64,000 bases of DNA, from positions 124,415-188,414 of the forward strand of contig CALJHX010000003.1 of NCBI GenBank assembly GCA_937770485.1, read 5' to 3'. The DNA comes from an uncultured Verrucomicrobiae bacterium. GTDB lineage: Bacteria > Verrucomicrobiota > Verrucomicrobiia > Limisphaerales > UBA1096. The notes below the pieces were generated by a model. That model was not told the origin of the DNA, did not search any database, and worked only from the letters and a program-made list of their open reading frames with translations. Below are positions 1 to 9,938 of this stretch, piece by piece (the first letter of the stretch is position 1; each line of letters starts with the position of its first letter). The position numbers and the translations under genes were made by a program.

Positions 1-1495
1 CGTGCCAGCGCCCAACCACGCGCGTGGCATAAGCGCGCGCACGATAATCCTTCGAGGTGAGCAAGCGCTCGAGCAAGGGGCGGTCCACCACTTCGTGCGA
101 TTCAAACACGCCGATGGCTTCGAACAGTTTGGCTTCGAGCGCGGGGTCGGTGGGCTTCAGCGCGTCGACCCATTGTTGCGTGGCGGCTATGGCCTTGGCC
201 TTCGGCAAATCCATCAGGCGCAGCTTGGCCAGTTTGCGCGTGCGGCGCAGGGGCGCGGAAAGTTGATTGCATAATTGCGCGGCATTCATTTTGGCCAACG
301 CCGGCGGCTTGAGCAGCGGCTGGCCCTTGGTCGTGATGCGCCAAATGCGGCCGTGCTTTTTGTCGCGATCCGGATGTCGCAGCGAGGCTTGGTAATGGCC
401 GATGATGGGGTTGAACCAGTCGGCAACGTACAGCGCACCATCGGGGCCGGTGTTGAGGTCCACGGGGCGAAAGGCGTTGTGGGTGGAAGTGAGAATGGGC
501 GCTAGCGTTTGCAGCTTGTGGCCGGCGCCGTTCACGGTGGGGCGGAGCCGGGCGATGTTGCGCGCGAAATAACCGGCAATCAAAAAGTCTCCCTGAAAAT
601 CCTTGGGCAACACCGGCGTGTCGACAATTTCGATAATCATCGATTTAATTTTCGTGGCGCCAATCTGCACCGCCCCGCCCCAGTAATCGCCCACGATTTG
701 TTCGCTGGCCACCATCCCCGGCAGCAGTTCGCTGACGCCCGGGCCGTTGCTTTTAATAAACGGCTCGCCCCAATCGCCAAACGCAAACCCCCACGGATTG
801 CCGCCACCGGAGGTGCGCCGGTGCGCGTGCAGTTGGCGGCGCAGTGGTCGCAGTCGCCATGAGCCGTGCTCGTCCAGTTTGCGAATGCCCCACGGCGTTT
901 GCACGCGCGAGAAGCAGTGCAGCCCTTGGCTGAAAAACAATTCGCCGCCGGGACTCCACGCGAAGGAGTTGATTGTTTGATGAGTGTCGCCCGTCCCGAA
1001 GCCGCTGAAAAGCACCACGCGTTCGTCCGCTTTGCCGTCGCCGGTCGTATCGCGCACGTGCAGCAACTCGCGCCCGTTGCCGATGTACGCGCCGCCATGG
1101 CCGAGCGCAAACCCGGTGGGCATATTGAGTCCATCGGTGTAGGTGGAAATTTTATCCGCCTTCGCGTCGCCGTTGGTGTCTTCGAGAATGAGTAGCTTGT
1201 CATTCGGCTTCGCGCCCGGTTTGAGCTGCGGATACGCCCACGTGCACAGCACCCACAACCGCCCGCGCGCGTCCCACCGCATGCAAACGGGATTGGCGAT
1301 GCCCATCGACTCATCGGCGAACAAGTTGACCTGCAACTGCTTGTCCACCGCAAACGAAGCCAGTTCGGCTTTCACTGAGTTGTCGACCTCGGGCTTGGAG
1401 ACGGACAGGGAATTTTGCCCAAGGCCAGCCGGTTGTAGCACGGTGAACAGCGACCAAGCGGATGCAATCGGGACAACTCTTCTTAGCGATACCAT
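1..1495 (-). CDS. PVC-type membrane-bound dehydrogenase-like protein (partial, runs off left edge)
   Basis: The minus frame is open from an ATG at 1495 to the window edge, about 498 codons, with the 3' end missing. An N-terminal signal peptide (MVSLRRVVPIASAWSLFTVL) is followed by a beta-propeller-like start with blocks such as NPVCMRWDARGRLWV and LLILEDTNGDAKADK. That pattern is typical of the secreted 'membrane-bound dehydrogenase' domain of Planctomycetes and Verrucomicrobia. Near the edge it becomes helical and repetitive (YATRVVGRWH), which looks like HEAT-type repeats; family members often end in a cytochrome c domain, not visible here. The substrate is unknown; a periplasmic sugar oxidation role is inferred from family and neighbours. 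Its start overlaps the end of the upstream nitroreductase by 13 bases, suggesting translational coupling. Confidence 0.8.
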   Translation of the reverse strand, partial: MVSLRRVVPIASAWSLFTVLQPAGLGQNSLSVSKPEVDNSVKAELASFAVDKQLQVNLFADESMGIANPVCMRWDARGRLWVLCTWAYPQLKPGAKPNDKLLILEDTNGDAKADKISTYTDGLNMPTGFALGHGGAYIGNGRELLHVRDTTGDGKADERVVLFSGFGTGDTHQTINSFAWSPGGELFFSQGLHCFSRVQTPWGIRKLDEHGSWRLRPLRRQLHAHRRTSGGGNPWGFAFGDWGEPFIKSNGPGVSELLPGMVASEQIVGDYWGGAVQIGATKIKSMIIEIVDTPVLPKDFQGDFLIAGYFARNIARLRPTVNGAGHKLQTLAPILTSTHNAFRPVDLNTGPDGALYVADWFNPIIGHYQASLRHPDRDKKHGRIWRITTKGQPLLKPPALAKMNAAQLCNQLSAPLRRTRKLAKLRLMDLPKAKAIAATQQWVDALKPTDPALEAKLFEAIGVFESHEVVDRPLLERLLTSKDYRARAYATRVVGRWH

Positions 1496-2149
1496 TGTGT
1501 GAATCTCTCGACTGGCTCGCGGTCGGTGCGGTATTGGTAAGACGGATCGTCGTAGTCCGCATAGCCAAGCGCCACGCCGCATATAAGTTTTTTGCTTTCG
1601 GGAATGTTCAGCAGATCCCGGGCGACATCAGGATACTCGGCGAGGGCGGCTTGCGGGCAGGTCTCGAGTCCATGGCCGCGGGCGGCGAGCATGACGTTTT
1701 GGATGAACATCCCGGTATCCACCCACGAGCCTTTCTCGAGAATCGTATCGATAAAAAAAAGTAGGGCAACTGGTGCGCCGAAGTGGTGGTAATTCTTTAT
1801 CCACTGCATCTTGCGCCTTCTCTATGTCTTTGCGCTCGATACACAGCGCGGAGTAGAGGGCGTCGGCGCAGGCGTATTTGCGTGAAATATAAGGCTCCTC
1901 GCTTTTCGTCGGGTAGTAGTTGTAATCCGGCCGGGGTTTTTCGCCGCTGATACGCCGCTTGACCATGGCGTCGCCGAGTTGCCGCTTGGTTTCGCCGGTA
2001 AGCACAGCCACATGCCACGGCTGGGTGTTGGCTCCAGACGGTGCCCATCGGGCGCATTCCAATATCTCGGTGACGATCTCGTCCGGAACCGCCTTATCGA
2101 GAAATGCTCGGGCGGATTTGCGGTTTCGGATTGCTTCTGTGACTTCCAT
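1483..2149 (-). pseudogene. Nitroreductase family protein, single-base frameshift
   Basis: The first frame starts at the ATG at 2149 (MEVTEAIRNRKSARAFLDK) and carries the FMN-binding stretch ARWAPSGANTQPWH expected near residue 35 of nitroreductases. After KDIEKAQD the frame is lost, and the rest (QWIKNYHHFGAPVALLFFID, then GSWVDTGMF) continues one base over, from about 1809 to the stop at 1483. Together the parts span about 222 codons, the normal family length, so one extra base near 1805-1815 accounts for the break. Such enzymes use NAD(P)H and FMN to reduce nitro-compounds or quinones. Either the gene is freshly inactivated or the read has an indel; all other conserved blocks are intact, so a sequence error is quite possible. 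Confidence 0.8.
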
Positions 2150-2245
2150 TGTCTATCCCAGTTTCCTGCGTCGGTTGAAACGGGCAATCTAACAAGCGCA
2201 TACCCGCGCGACAACCGATTGTTGGTATCATAGCGAAAAGTAGAA

Positions 2246-3748
2246 ATGAACCGGATTTTGATTTTGGAACTGGTCACTGCGCTTGGTTTTGCGGCAGTCC
2301 AGGCGGCACAGAAGCCGAACGTACTATTGATCCTCGTCGACGACCTGAAACCGGCAATGGGGTGCTACGGCGACAATGCGGCGATAACCCCAAACATGGA
2401 TGCCTTGGCTAGGCGCGGCATGCAGTTCGATATGGCGTACTGCAACCAGGCGGTCTGTGCGCCGTCGCGGTTTACGCTGATGCTCGGGGCGCATTCGACA
2501 TCAACCGGCCTATACGGGCTTGGCAGCAATTTGCGCAAGGCCTGGCCTGAGGCCGTCACGATGCCTCAGTATTTTGCCAAACATGGTTACCGCACTGAGT
2601 CGCTTGGCAAAGTGTTCCACATTGGCCATGGCAACCAGGGTGATCCCGAGTCGTTTAGCGTCCCGCATTTTCATGACAAGGTGATCGAGTACCTCGATCC
2701 TGAGAGCACCGACGGCGGCAAGCTCACTCGCGAAGAGGCGCTGTTTACAAATCAGAAACTTGGCCAAATCCGTTCGCTGCCACGTGGCGCGGCGTACGAG
2801 TCGCCGGTGGTGAACGACACTGACTACGCCGACGGCCGTGTCGCTGATGAAACTGTTAAGCGCCTTAAGGCTGCAAAGCAGCGGTTGGGCAAAGATGGCA
2901 CACCGTTCTTCATCACCGCCGGTTTTGTGCGACCGCACCTGCCATTCTCAGCACCAAAGAAATATTGGGATATGCACGACCCAGCCAATCTGCCGATGCC
3001 GGTGAACAAGGCGTTCCCGAAAGATGCACCGAAAGTCGCTCTGAAGCGCGGCGGGGAGATCGCGGCATTCAAGCCGGTCCCGCCCAATGGTGAAATCGAT
3101 GAAGAACTCACCCGCAAACTCATCCACGGCTACTATGCGAGCACCAGCTATGTGGATGCGCAGATTGGCAAAGTGACAAGTGCACTCGAGCAACTGGGCT
3201 TGGCCAAGGAGACCATCGTTGTCTTGTGGGGTGATCACGGTTGGCACTTGGGCGACTTAAGCATCTGGACTAAGCACACTAACTTTGAGCAGGCAAACCG
3301 CATCCCGATCATCGTCATCGCGCCAGGCTTGGCCAAGCAGGGCAGTGCGACCGGGCAACTCGCCGAGACGGTCGATCTTTACCCAACGCTGGCCGAGTTG
3401 GCCGGCCTGCCCGCGCCGAGTGGCCCGCAGCCGATTGACGGCGTCAGCCTCGTGCCAGTGTTGAAGAACCCAAAGGCCCGTGTTCGCGATCATGCCTTCC
3501 ACGCTTATCCCCGCGGCAAGCTGGGTCGCGCCATCCGCACCGAACGTTATCGATTAGTGGAATGGAAAAACCACGCCAAGCCGGATGAGGCGGCGGAGTA
3601 TGAGCTTTACGATTATCAGTCTGATCATAATGAAATGCAAAACCATGCCGCGACCCATCCAAAAGTTGTGGAGCAACTGAAAGCCATCCTCGCCAAACAT
3701 CCCAAGCCTGTGACTCGATCACGCCGGATGCCTGGAAAAAAGAAATAA
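2246..3748 (+). CDS. Sulfatase, iduronate-2-sulfatase-like
   Basis: A 500-residue secreted sulfatase with an N-terminal signal peptide (about residues 1-21). Metal ligands D32-D33 lie in LVDDLKP. The activation motif C71-A-P-S-R is where the cysteine becomes formylglycine. A lysine lies in GKVFH at about 121, VRPHLPF at about 229, and GDHGWHLG at 329. The VRPHLPF/GDHGWHLG pair and a K-H-T-N-F segment are characteristic of iduronate-2-sulfatase-type enzymes, which remove 2-O-sulfate from uronic acids. The true substrate here is unknown; marine sulfated polysaccharides are more likely than glycosaminoglycans. It is first of three + strand sulfatases, 139 bases before the next. The start ATG follows a purine-rich AGTAGAA. 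Confidence 0.92.
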   Translation: MNRILILELVTALGFAAVQAAQKPNVLLILVDDLKPAMGCYGDNAAITPNMDALARRGMQFDMAYCNQAVCAPSRFTLMLGAHSTSTGLYGLGSNLRKAWPEAVTMPQYFAKHGYRTESLGKVFHIGHGNQGDPESFSVPHFHDKVIEYLDPESTDGGKLTREEALFTNQKLGQIRSLPRGAAYESPVVNDTDYADGRVADETVKRLKAAKQRLGKDGTPFFITAGFVRPHLPFSAPKKYWDMHDPANLPMPVNKAFPKDAPKVALKRGGEIAAFKPVPPNGEIDEELTRKLIHGYYASTSYVDAQIGKVTSALEQLGLAKETIVVLWGDHGWHLGDLSIWTKHTNFEQANRIPIIVIAPGLAKQGSATGQLAETVDLYPTLAELAGLPAPSGPQPIDGVSLVPVLKNPKARVRDHAFHAYPRGKLGRAIRTERYRLVEWKNHAKPDEAAEYELYDYQSDHNEMQNHAATHPKVVEQLKAILAKHPKPVTRSRRMPGKKK

Positions 3749-3887
3749 TTGGGATAGTGTGAAAGAGGGTGAAATGTATTATTGGAATCGAAACCAACGA
3801 ACATCGAATCCCTAGTTTTTCGTATGTTCACTCTTGTCACACTGTTACGTTGAAATCCTAATCGCGATTTAGTACTTTTGAGGGGTA

Positions 3888-5456
3888 ATGCAAAGAATCC
3901 TCGCTAGATTTAGCTTCGCCCTGTTTCTCGGGTTATTTTCTTCGGCTCAGGCTACTGCTAAGCCGCTAAACATCGTGTTTTTCTTGGTCGATGACATGGG
4001 GTGGAGGGACGTTGCCTGCTTTGGCAGTTCCTTCTACGAGACGCCGAACATTGATCGTTTCGCCAAGCAGGGGGTTCGCTTTACGAACGCCTATGCCGCC
4101 AGTCACGTCTGTTCGCCCACGCGAGCAAGTATCATGACCGGCAAGTACCCGGGCCGACTGGACCTTACCGATTGGCTCTCAGGCCGCCGCGAATTTGATT
4201 TCCAGCGTTTCCTCAGCGCCGAGAAACTTCAGGCTTTGCCTTTGGAGGAGGTTACTTTGGCGGAAGCCCTCAAGGCAAAGGGCTACCGTACGGGAATCTT
4301 TGGTAAATGGCACCTTGGCGATGCCGAGGCGGGTCCGCTGAATCAGGGGTTTGATATTCAGGTTCCGAATTGGAACGGGTGCTGCCCGAGGGGTGGGTAC
4401 CATCCGCCTTACCGGATGGAAGGTCTGACGATCAAGGGTAAGGAGGATGAGTATCTTACTGATCGGTTGACGTCCATGGCACTGGATTTCATGGGGCAGA
4501 GCAAGGATCGACCTTTCTTTCTATATCTCTCTCATTTCTCTGTCCATGATCCGATACAGGGCCGAAAGGACTTGGTCGAAAAGTATACCGCTAAGCTAGC
4601 CAAGTTGCCGCCTCTGGAGGGACCTCCTTTCATCCTCGAGGGAAACCCGGACGACAAGGCCCCGCTGTCGCGCGAGAAATTGACGGATCTTTTGGGCAAG
4701 CCTTCGCATCAAGGTCACAAGGTGCTGCCGCAGCGTACACTCAAGATCAAGCAGCGCCAGGACAACGTCGAGTTCGCGGCCATGGTGGAGTCGGTGGATG
4801 AGAGCCTCGGTCGCGTACTCGAAAAGCTCGATGAGATGGGCCAGATGGACAATACCATCGTCATCTTTTACTCCGACAACGGAGGGATGTCGGCGGGGAA
4901 CTTCGGCAACCCCACTCGGGTTGTTAAGCAGAATCAGCTCGCTCGGGCCTACGCGACCTCCAACCTGCCTCTCCGAGGGGCCAAGGGTTGGTTGTATGAG
5001 GGAGGGGTCCGCGTACCCATGATCGTGAAGTGGCCCGGCAAGGGCAGGGCAGGGGTGATTTGCGAGGAGCCGGTCATTAGCCCGGACTTTTATCCAAGCA
5101 TACTGGAAATGGTCGGTTTGCCCGCAAAGCCCGCGCAACACAAAGACGGAAAGAGCTTCGCCCCCGCGCTGGAGGGCAAGTCGTTCGAGCGAGGCCCGAT
5201 CTACTGGCATTTCCCCCATTACAGCAATCACGGCATGCAAAGCCCCGGTGGCGCAATCCGCGAAGGCGACTACAAACTTTTGGAGTACTTCGAGAATAAC
5301 ACCGTGCAACTTTTCAACCTTAAGGAAGATATCGGCGAGCAAAACGATCTGGCACGAGTCCGGCCGAAGAAGGCAGCGAAGTTGCTGGCAAAACTGCACG
5401 CATGGCGAAGCGAGGTGGGCGCGCGAATGCTACGCTCCAAAAAAAATAATCTATGA
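3888..5456 (+). CDS. Arylsulfatase A-like sulfatase
   Basis: A 522-residue sulfatase with a signal peptide ending near residue 24 and metal ligands in LVDDMGW (34-39). C75-S-P-T-R is the formylglycine site, GKWHLG lies at 139-144, a histidine in FSVHDP at about 220, and SDNGG at 329-333. Cysteine-type sulfatases need a formylglycine-generating enzyme, and none is encoded in this window. A loop at about 155-190 rich in Gly/Pro/Cys (NGCCPRGGYHPPY) probably shapes substrate choice. The last codon overlaps the next sulfatase in an ATGA, so the two are translationally coupled and may act in sequence on one polysaccharide. The substrate cannot be read from sequence. Confidence 0.92.
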   Translation: MQRILARFSFALFLGLFSSAQATAKPLNIVFFLVDDMGWRDVACFGSSFYETPNIDRFAKQGVRFTNAYAASHVCSPTRASIMTGKYPGRLDLTDWLSGRREFDFQRFLSAEKLQALPLEEVTLAEALKAKGYRTGIFGKWHLGDAEAGPLNQGFDIQVPNWNGCCPRGGYHPPYRMEGLTIKGKEDEYLTDRLTSMALDFMGQSKDRPFFLYLSHFSVHDPIQGRKDLVEKYTAKLAKLPPLEGPPFILEGNPDDKAPLSREKLTDLLGKPSHQGHKVLPQRTLKIKQRQDNVEFAAMVESVDESLGRVLEKLDEMGQMDNTIVIFYSDNGGMSAGNFGNPTRVVKQNQLARAYATSNLPLRGAKGWLYEGGVRVPMIVKWPGKGRAGVICEEPVISPDFYPSILEMVGLPAKPAQHKDGKSFAPALEGKSFERGPIYWHFPHYSNHGMQSPGGAIREGDYKLLEYFENNTVQLFNLKEDIGEQNDLARVRPKKAAKLLAKLHAWRSEVGARMLRSKKNNL

Positions 5457-6853
5457 AAAAACAACTCTTGACGATTGTTGCGCTGGCTTTTGGTTTGGCT
5501 GCCCAGGCCGAGGATCGGCCGAATATTTTGTTCGTTTTTCTCGACGACTTCGGCTGGAGGGACACCGGCTACATGGGGTCGGACTTTTACGAGACGCCGA
5601 ACATCGATCGACTGGCCAAGGGCGGGATGGTTTTTACCGACGCCTATTCCTGCTCGGCCAACTGTGCGCCGGCCCGGGCCTGCTTGTTGTCGGGGCAATA
5701 CACGCCGCGCCATGAGATTTTCAACGTCGGCACCAAGCCCCGGGGTTTGGCCAAGCATCGTCGACTGGAACACATTGCCGGGACGAAAACGCTCCGACCT
5801 GACATTGTCACGTGGGCTGAGTCCTTGCAGCAGGCCGGCTATCGCACCGGCATGTTTGGCAAGTGGCACCTCGGCACGACACCGGGGGAGCAGGGGTTCG
5901 ACGTGGAGGTGGATCATACCAAGCTGCCCGGTTTTCGCGGTCACTTCGGGCCGAACGGGCAGTATCTCGCCGATGTACTCACGGACAGGACGATCAAGTT
6001 CATCGAAGGCAGCAAAACGGAACCTTGGTGCGCGTATCTGGCGCATTACGCCGTGCATACGCCGATTCAGGCCAAGCGGAAGATCATCACTAAGTACGAG
6101 GCCAAGCGCCCGGGCAAGTTGCACCAGCATGCGACGATGGCGGCGATGATCCAGTCTGTGGACGAGGGAGTCGGCAAAATCATTGCCAAGCTCGATAAAC
6201 TTGGGCAGCGCGACAACACGGTGATTTTCTTTTTCTCCGACAACGGCGGCTACGGGCCGGCGACCGACATGGCGCCGCTCTGGGGCTATAAGGGCAACTA
6301 CTACGAAGGCGGCATCCGGGTGCCGTTCTTCGTGAACTGGCCAGGCACAGTGAAGGCGGGGCAGTCCACCGCTGAGCCGATCATCGGCGTCGATATTTAC
6401 CCGACGTTCCTTGACTTGGCCAAGGCCAAGCGCCCGGATCAGCCAATGGATGGACGCAGTATATTGCCGGTGATCAGAGGTGAGGCGAAGAGCGTTGGGC
6501 CGAGGCCGTTGTACTGGCATTTCCCGGCATATCTTCAGGCGTACAAGGTAACTGGGGAGCAGCGTGACCCGTTGTTCCGCACGAGACCATGCAGCGCCGT
6601 GCGTCTGGGTGACTGGAAACTGCACGAGTATTTCGAGGATGGCGCACTAGAGTTGTACAACCTGAAAGACGACATCGGTGAGCGGCGAAACTTGGCCAAG
6701 GATAACCCGTCGAAAGTGAATGAGTTGTACAAACTGCTCGCCGCTTGGCGGAAAGAAATCGCGGCGCCGGTGCCGACGAAAGCGAACCCGGACTTTGACG
6801 CCGCTGCTGAGGCCAACGCGATCCGAAAGGCTTTGGCCAGGCGGCGTGAGTGA
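5453..6853 (+). CDS. Arylsulfatase A-like sulfatase
   Basis: A 466-residue secreted sulfatase coupled to the preceding one through a 4-base ATGA overlap. The signal peptide is short (MKKQLLTIVALAFGLAAQA). Metal ligands are in FLDDFGW, C71-A-P-A-R is the formylglycine site, GKWHLG is at 136-141, VHTPIQ at about 201 and SDNGG at 262-266. It shares blocks with its upstream partner (YETPNIDR, then WHFP and YNLKDDIGE near the C-terminus), so the pair is probably an old tandem duplication that diverged in the substrate loops. The C-terminal tail is lysine/arginine and alanine rich. It ends 20 bases from a convergent sulfatase gene with no obvious terminator between them. Confidence 0.92.
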   Translation: MKKQLLTIVALAFGLAAQAEDRPNILFVFLDDFGWRDTGYMGSDFYETPNIDRLAKGGMVFTDAYSCSANCAPARACLLSGQYTPRHEIFNVGTKPRGLAKHRRLEHIAGTKTLRPDIVTWAESLQQAGYRTGMFGKWHLGTTPGEQGFDVEVDHTKLPGFRGHFGPNGQYLADVLTDRTIKFIEGSKTEPWCAYLAHYAVHTPIQAKRKIITKYEAKRPGKLHQHATMAAMIQSVDEGVGKIIAKLDKLGQRDNTVIFFFSDNGGYGPATDMAPLWGYKGNYYEGGIRVPFFVNWPGTVKAGQSTAEPIIGVDIYPTFLDLAKAKRPDQPMDGRSILPVIRGEAKSVGPRPLYWHFPAYLQAYKVTGEQRDPLFRTRPCSAVRLGDWKLHEYFEDGALELYNLKDDIGERRNLAKDNPSKVNELYKLLAAWRKEIAAPVPTKANPDFDAAAEANAIRKALARRRE

Positions 6854-6873
6854 TGGGTCGTGTTTAATTGCAA

Positions 6874-8316
6874 CTACCAGCCCTCAGAGCGTTCGCGTTT
6901 GCCGTCGCGCGCTTTGCCGCTTGAGCGCCAGCGCTTGTTTGGAGCGTGCGCCTCGGTGAACTTCAGGTCGAAGCTTGAGACGATTTCCGGGTAGCGCTTG
7001 GCCAGGTCGTTTTTCTCGGCGATGTCCTCCGACAAGTCGTAAAGCTCAATGGGGCCGGTGATCATTGGGCGGCGGACGGCTTTCCATTTGCCGGCGCGCA
7101 GTGCCTGCTTCGAGCCTTGCTCGTAAAATTCCCAGTAGAGGTAGTCGTGCTTTTTCTGTTGGTCATCCTTGCCAAGCAGTGTGGGCAGAAAACTGATGCC
7201 ATCGGTGGGCGTTTTCAGTTTCACGCCGGCAATCTCGGCGGCGGTGGCCATGAAATCGACTGCGCCAGCCATGAGCGCGGTCGTGCTGCCGGCCTTCACG
7301 TGACCGGGCCACTGGACGATCATGGGCACGCGGATGCCGCCCTCGTACATGGCGCGCTTTATGCCGGTCACCGGGCCGTTGGCGTCAAAGAAGCCGACGT
7401 TGTTTCCGCCCTCGCTGTGTGGGCCGTTGTCGGACGTGAAAAAGATGATCGTGTTTTCGCTGAGGCCGTGATCATCGAGTCGCTTGATCACTTGTCCCAC
7501 CATTTGGTCGAGGTACGTGACCATTGCGGCCTGTCCCTTGTTTTGCTTCGTCCATTTCTTGTCCTTGTAAATGCCGTGATCCGGCACCGCCGTGCCGTCG
7601 CCGGTTTTGCGAGTGGCCTCATTGTTGGCGTGTGGTAGTGTGTAGGAGAGATAAAGAAAAAAACGTTCGTCCTTGTGTGAGTCGATAAAGCCAAGCGTTT
7701 CCTTGATCATCAATGCAGGGCTGTAATCAATCTTTTTACTAGCTACACCCTGGCCCCATTTACCCTCGTCGGGGACGATGTTACGCAGCTTAACTCGCTT
7801 CTCGTTTTTAACGAGGAATGTAGGGTAGTAAAGATGAGCTTGGTGCTGGTCGAGGTAGCCGTAAAAAAAGTCGAACCCCTGCCGGGTCGGCAGGCCGGTC
7901 GTTCCTTCGTGGCCAAGGCCCCATTTGCCGATCTGCCCGGTCGCGTAATCGGCGCGCTTGAGCACCTCTGCTACGGTGACGTCCTGTGGCCGAAGGTTGT
8001 CCTTGCCGTTTCCTCTGATGTAGCAATGGCCGGTGTGCAGGCCGGTCATCAGGACGCACCGCGATGGGGCGCACACGGTCGAGCCTGCATAAAAGTCGGT
8101 GAACCGCATGCCGTGCTTGGCTAAGCGGTCGATGTGCGGCGTTTGGATGAGTTTTTGTCCGTAGCAACCCAGATCGCCATAACCAAGGTCATCCGCCATG
8201 ATGTAAACGATATTGGGCTGCGACCGGTCCGATTCCGGGATTTCGGGCGACGCGGAGGCCGAAAGCACGTTCAGAAGAAACGCGCATAGTGCAAAGAGAT
8301 GGAATTTATTCGTCAT
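6874..8316 (-). CDS. Arylsulfatase A-like sulfatase
   Basis: A 480-residue sulfatase, last of four on the minus strand. It has a signal peptide (about 1-23), ADDLGYGDLGCYG with metal ligands at 41-43, C82-A-P-S-R as formylglycine site, GHCYIRGN at about 96, GKWGLG at 130-135 and SDNGPHSEGG from 295. It is strikingly similar to the sulfatase at 9939-11339 across the catalytic core (QAHLYYP, YEGGIRVP, KKHDYLYWEF), so these two are close paralogues separated by an unrelated sulfatase. The C-terminus is basic (SSGKARDGKRERSEGW). A 160-base gap to the upstream gene could carry its own promoter, though none is convincing. Confidence 0.92.
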   Translation of the reverse strand: MTNKFHLFALCAFLLNVLSASASPEIPESDRSQPNIVYIMADDLGYGDLGCYGQKLIQTPHIDRLAKHGMRFTDFYAGSTVCAPSRCVLMTGLHTGHCYIRGNGKDNLRPQDVTVAEVLKRADYATGQIGKWGLGHEGTTGLPTRQGFDFFYGYLDQHQAHLYYPTFLVKNEKRVKLRNIVPDEGKWGQGVASKKIDYSPALMIKETLGFIDSHKDERFFLYLSYTLPHANNEATRKTGDGTAVPDHGIYKDKKWTKQNKGQAAMVTYLDQMVGQVIKRLDDHGLSENTIIFFTSDNGPHSEGGNNVGFFDANGPVTGIKRAMYEGGIRVPMIVQWPGHVKAGSTTALMAGAVDFMATAAEIAGVKLKTPTDGISFLPTLLGKDDQQKKHDYLYWEFYEQGSKQALRAGKWKAVRRPMITGPIELYDLSEDIAEKNDLAKRYPEIVSSFDLKFTEAHAPNKRWRSSGKARDGKRERSEGW

Positions 8317-8476
8317 GTGAATGTCTTTCGGTTAACTGCAGGCAGTAACCCTATTTACTACTGAGTGCAGAATGGTAGTGACTGGTCTCTTAATGGTTCT
8401 TATTTATCGCTCAGGAAGGTTTATCAGTGCCACCGTGACGTCAACTTCGGGGTTTGGCGCAAGGGAAGGCAGTCGA

Positions 8477-9883
8477 CTACTTCTTGTTTCTCATGGGTTT
8501 CTGCATCTTGACTCGGATCTCATTACTGACACTTAAAAGGCGGTTCTTCGCGAGTCGTGCGAGCGTGGCTTCGAACTGTTGTTTGATGGCGCTCTCTGGT
8601 TGAGAAAGTGTGTAGTTCTTAAGTTTCTCGCCGTCAAAAGGCCCCTTGTAGCGAGTCAGACTGGCGTCGCTGCCGTCGGTTTTGGCCAGGAGGGAATACT
8701 GACTGTTGCGAACCATGACCTGGCCTCGGTCCGAATGACCTGACCTCGAGTACCAGATATAAGTCCAGTCCTTCTTGCGAACGCTGGCATTGTTCTGAAG
8801 TACTGGAACAATGCTGGATCCGTCGCCCGGATAGTTAGATGGCAAGTCGGCCCCTGTGACTTCGCAGAGCGTTGGCATCAGGTCAGAGAACTCGACTAGA
8901 TCATCAACAACACGTCCAGCCTGCTTAATGCCGGCCGGCCAGCTGGCAATCAACGGCACGCGCGTCCCAGCGTCGGTCATGCTACCCTTGCCTCCGGCCA
9001 CCTTCATGCCGTTCCACGAGGTTACTATCGGCTTGTCGGTGCCGTTGTCGCCCGTGAAAATCAGAAGCGTATTTTCGCGGACGCCGGACTTCTCAAGCTG
9101 CGCTACAATTTGTCCGACGACTTTGTCGGCATAGGCGACCATGTCACGAAAATGCCGCTGCGGGTCGTTGCGATCGCCTTTGTAGGTGCTGGAGCCGAGT
9201 CGCTTCGGATCCCAGTCGCTGGAATCCGGCGTCGGATCGAAGGGGCAGTGCGTGAGTATCATTGGGTAATAAACCAGAAATGGCTTTTCCCTGTTCTCGT
9301 CGATGAAGTCGCAGATAAAGTCTGTACAGACCTGTGGCCCGTATTCGCCGTTGATGTAGTCCTTTTCCTTACCGTTGATCTCCAGCAGAGGATTGACGAA
9401 ACGTCGATCGATATTCTTATCATTCTCCGTGGATCGACCGCTACGCGTATGCTGCCAGAGGCAGGACTGCTCAAAACCAAAGTGTTGCGGTGAGTCTGTC
9501 TGCTTGCCCAACTGCCACTTGCCTGCGATGCAGGTTTTATACCCAGCAGCCTTCAGTTGATGGGCAAAGGTGGTTTGTTCGCGATCAAGATGGCCAAACT
9601 CAACGTAGTTACGGACGTTGTATAGCCCGGTCATGACCTTCACCCGTGACGGGGTGCAGATCGGGTTGGAGAAACAGTTGGTGAAACGAATGCCATGAGC
9701 GGCCAACTTGTCTAGACTTGGTGATTTATAGGATTCACTGCCATTTACTGACAAGGCTTCATAGCCCATATCATCAGCCATGATCAAAACGATATTGGGT
9801 CGGTCTGACCCTTGCTTGGCCGCCTCAACACAAACTGATACACTGTATGAGATCACAGATACTATAAGGATTAGTTTTTTCAT
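8477..9883 (-). CDS. Sulfatase, divergent subfamily
   Basis: A 468-residue sulfatase with signal peptide (MKKLILIVSVISYSVSV). Metal ligands are in MADDMGYE, C76-T-P-S-R is the formylglycine site, GKWQLG lies at 121-126, and a GDNGTDKP motif from 278 replaces the usual SDNG. It carries YVEFGHLDREQTTFAHQLK after the active site, and a motif with tryptophan and histidine (CLWQHTRSGRST) near 142. These set it apart from the neighbouring sulfatases and point to a different substrate position or sugar. It is third in the four-gene minus cluster, 55 bases downstream of the next gene up, so co-transcription is likely. The C-terminal 40 residues are basic and may bind the anionic substrate. Confidence 0.92.
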   Translation of the reverse strand: MKKLILIVSVISYSVSVCVEAAKQGSDRPNIVLIMADDMGYEALSVNGSESYKSPSLDKLAAHGIRFTNCFSNPICTPSRVKVMTGLYNVRNYVEFGHLDREQTTFAHQLKAAGYKTCIAGKWQLGKQTDSPQHFGFEQSCLWQHTRSGRSTENDKNIDRRFVNPLLEINGKEKDYINGEYGPQVCTDFICDFIDENREKPFLVYYPMILTHCPFDPTPDSSDWDPKRLGSSTYKGDRNDPQRHFRDMVAYADKVVGQIVAQLEKSGVRENTLLIFTGDNGTDKPIVTSWNGMKVAGGKGSMTDAGTRVPLIASWPAGIKQAGRVVDDLVEFSDLMPTLCEVTGADLPSNYPGDGSSIVPVLQNNASVRKKDWTYIWYSRSGHSDRGQVMVRNSQYSLLAKTDGSDASLTRYKGPFDGEKLKNYTLSQPESAIKQQFEATLARLAKNRLLSVSNEIRVKMQKPMRNKK

Positions 9884-9938
9884 CGTTGTGTGTGGTGTTG
9901 TTGAAAGTTTGGGGCTTTTTCCTTACCTTGGCTAAGCG

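Noticed and set aside
2-862. Three overlapping + frames of 76-117 codons
   Set aside because: They are antisense to the PVC dehydrogenase-like gene, whose minus frame has a signal peptide and family blocks.
5270-6625. A 451-codon minus frame
   Set aside because: It lies fully opposite two clear sulfatases and has no recognisable domain; it results from codon bias.
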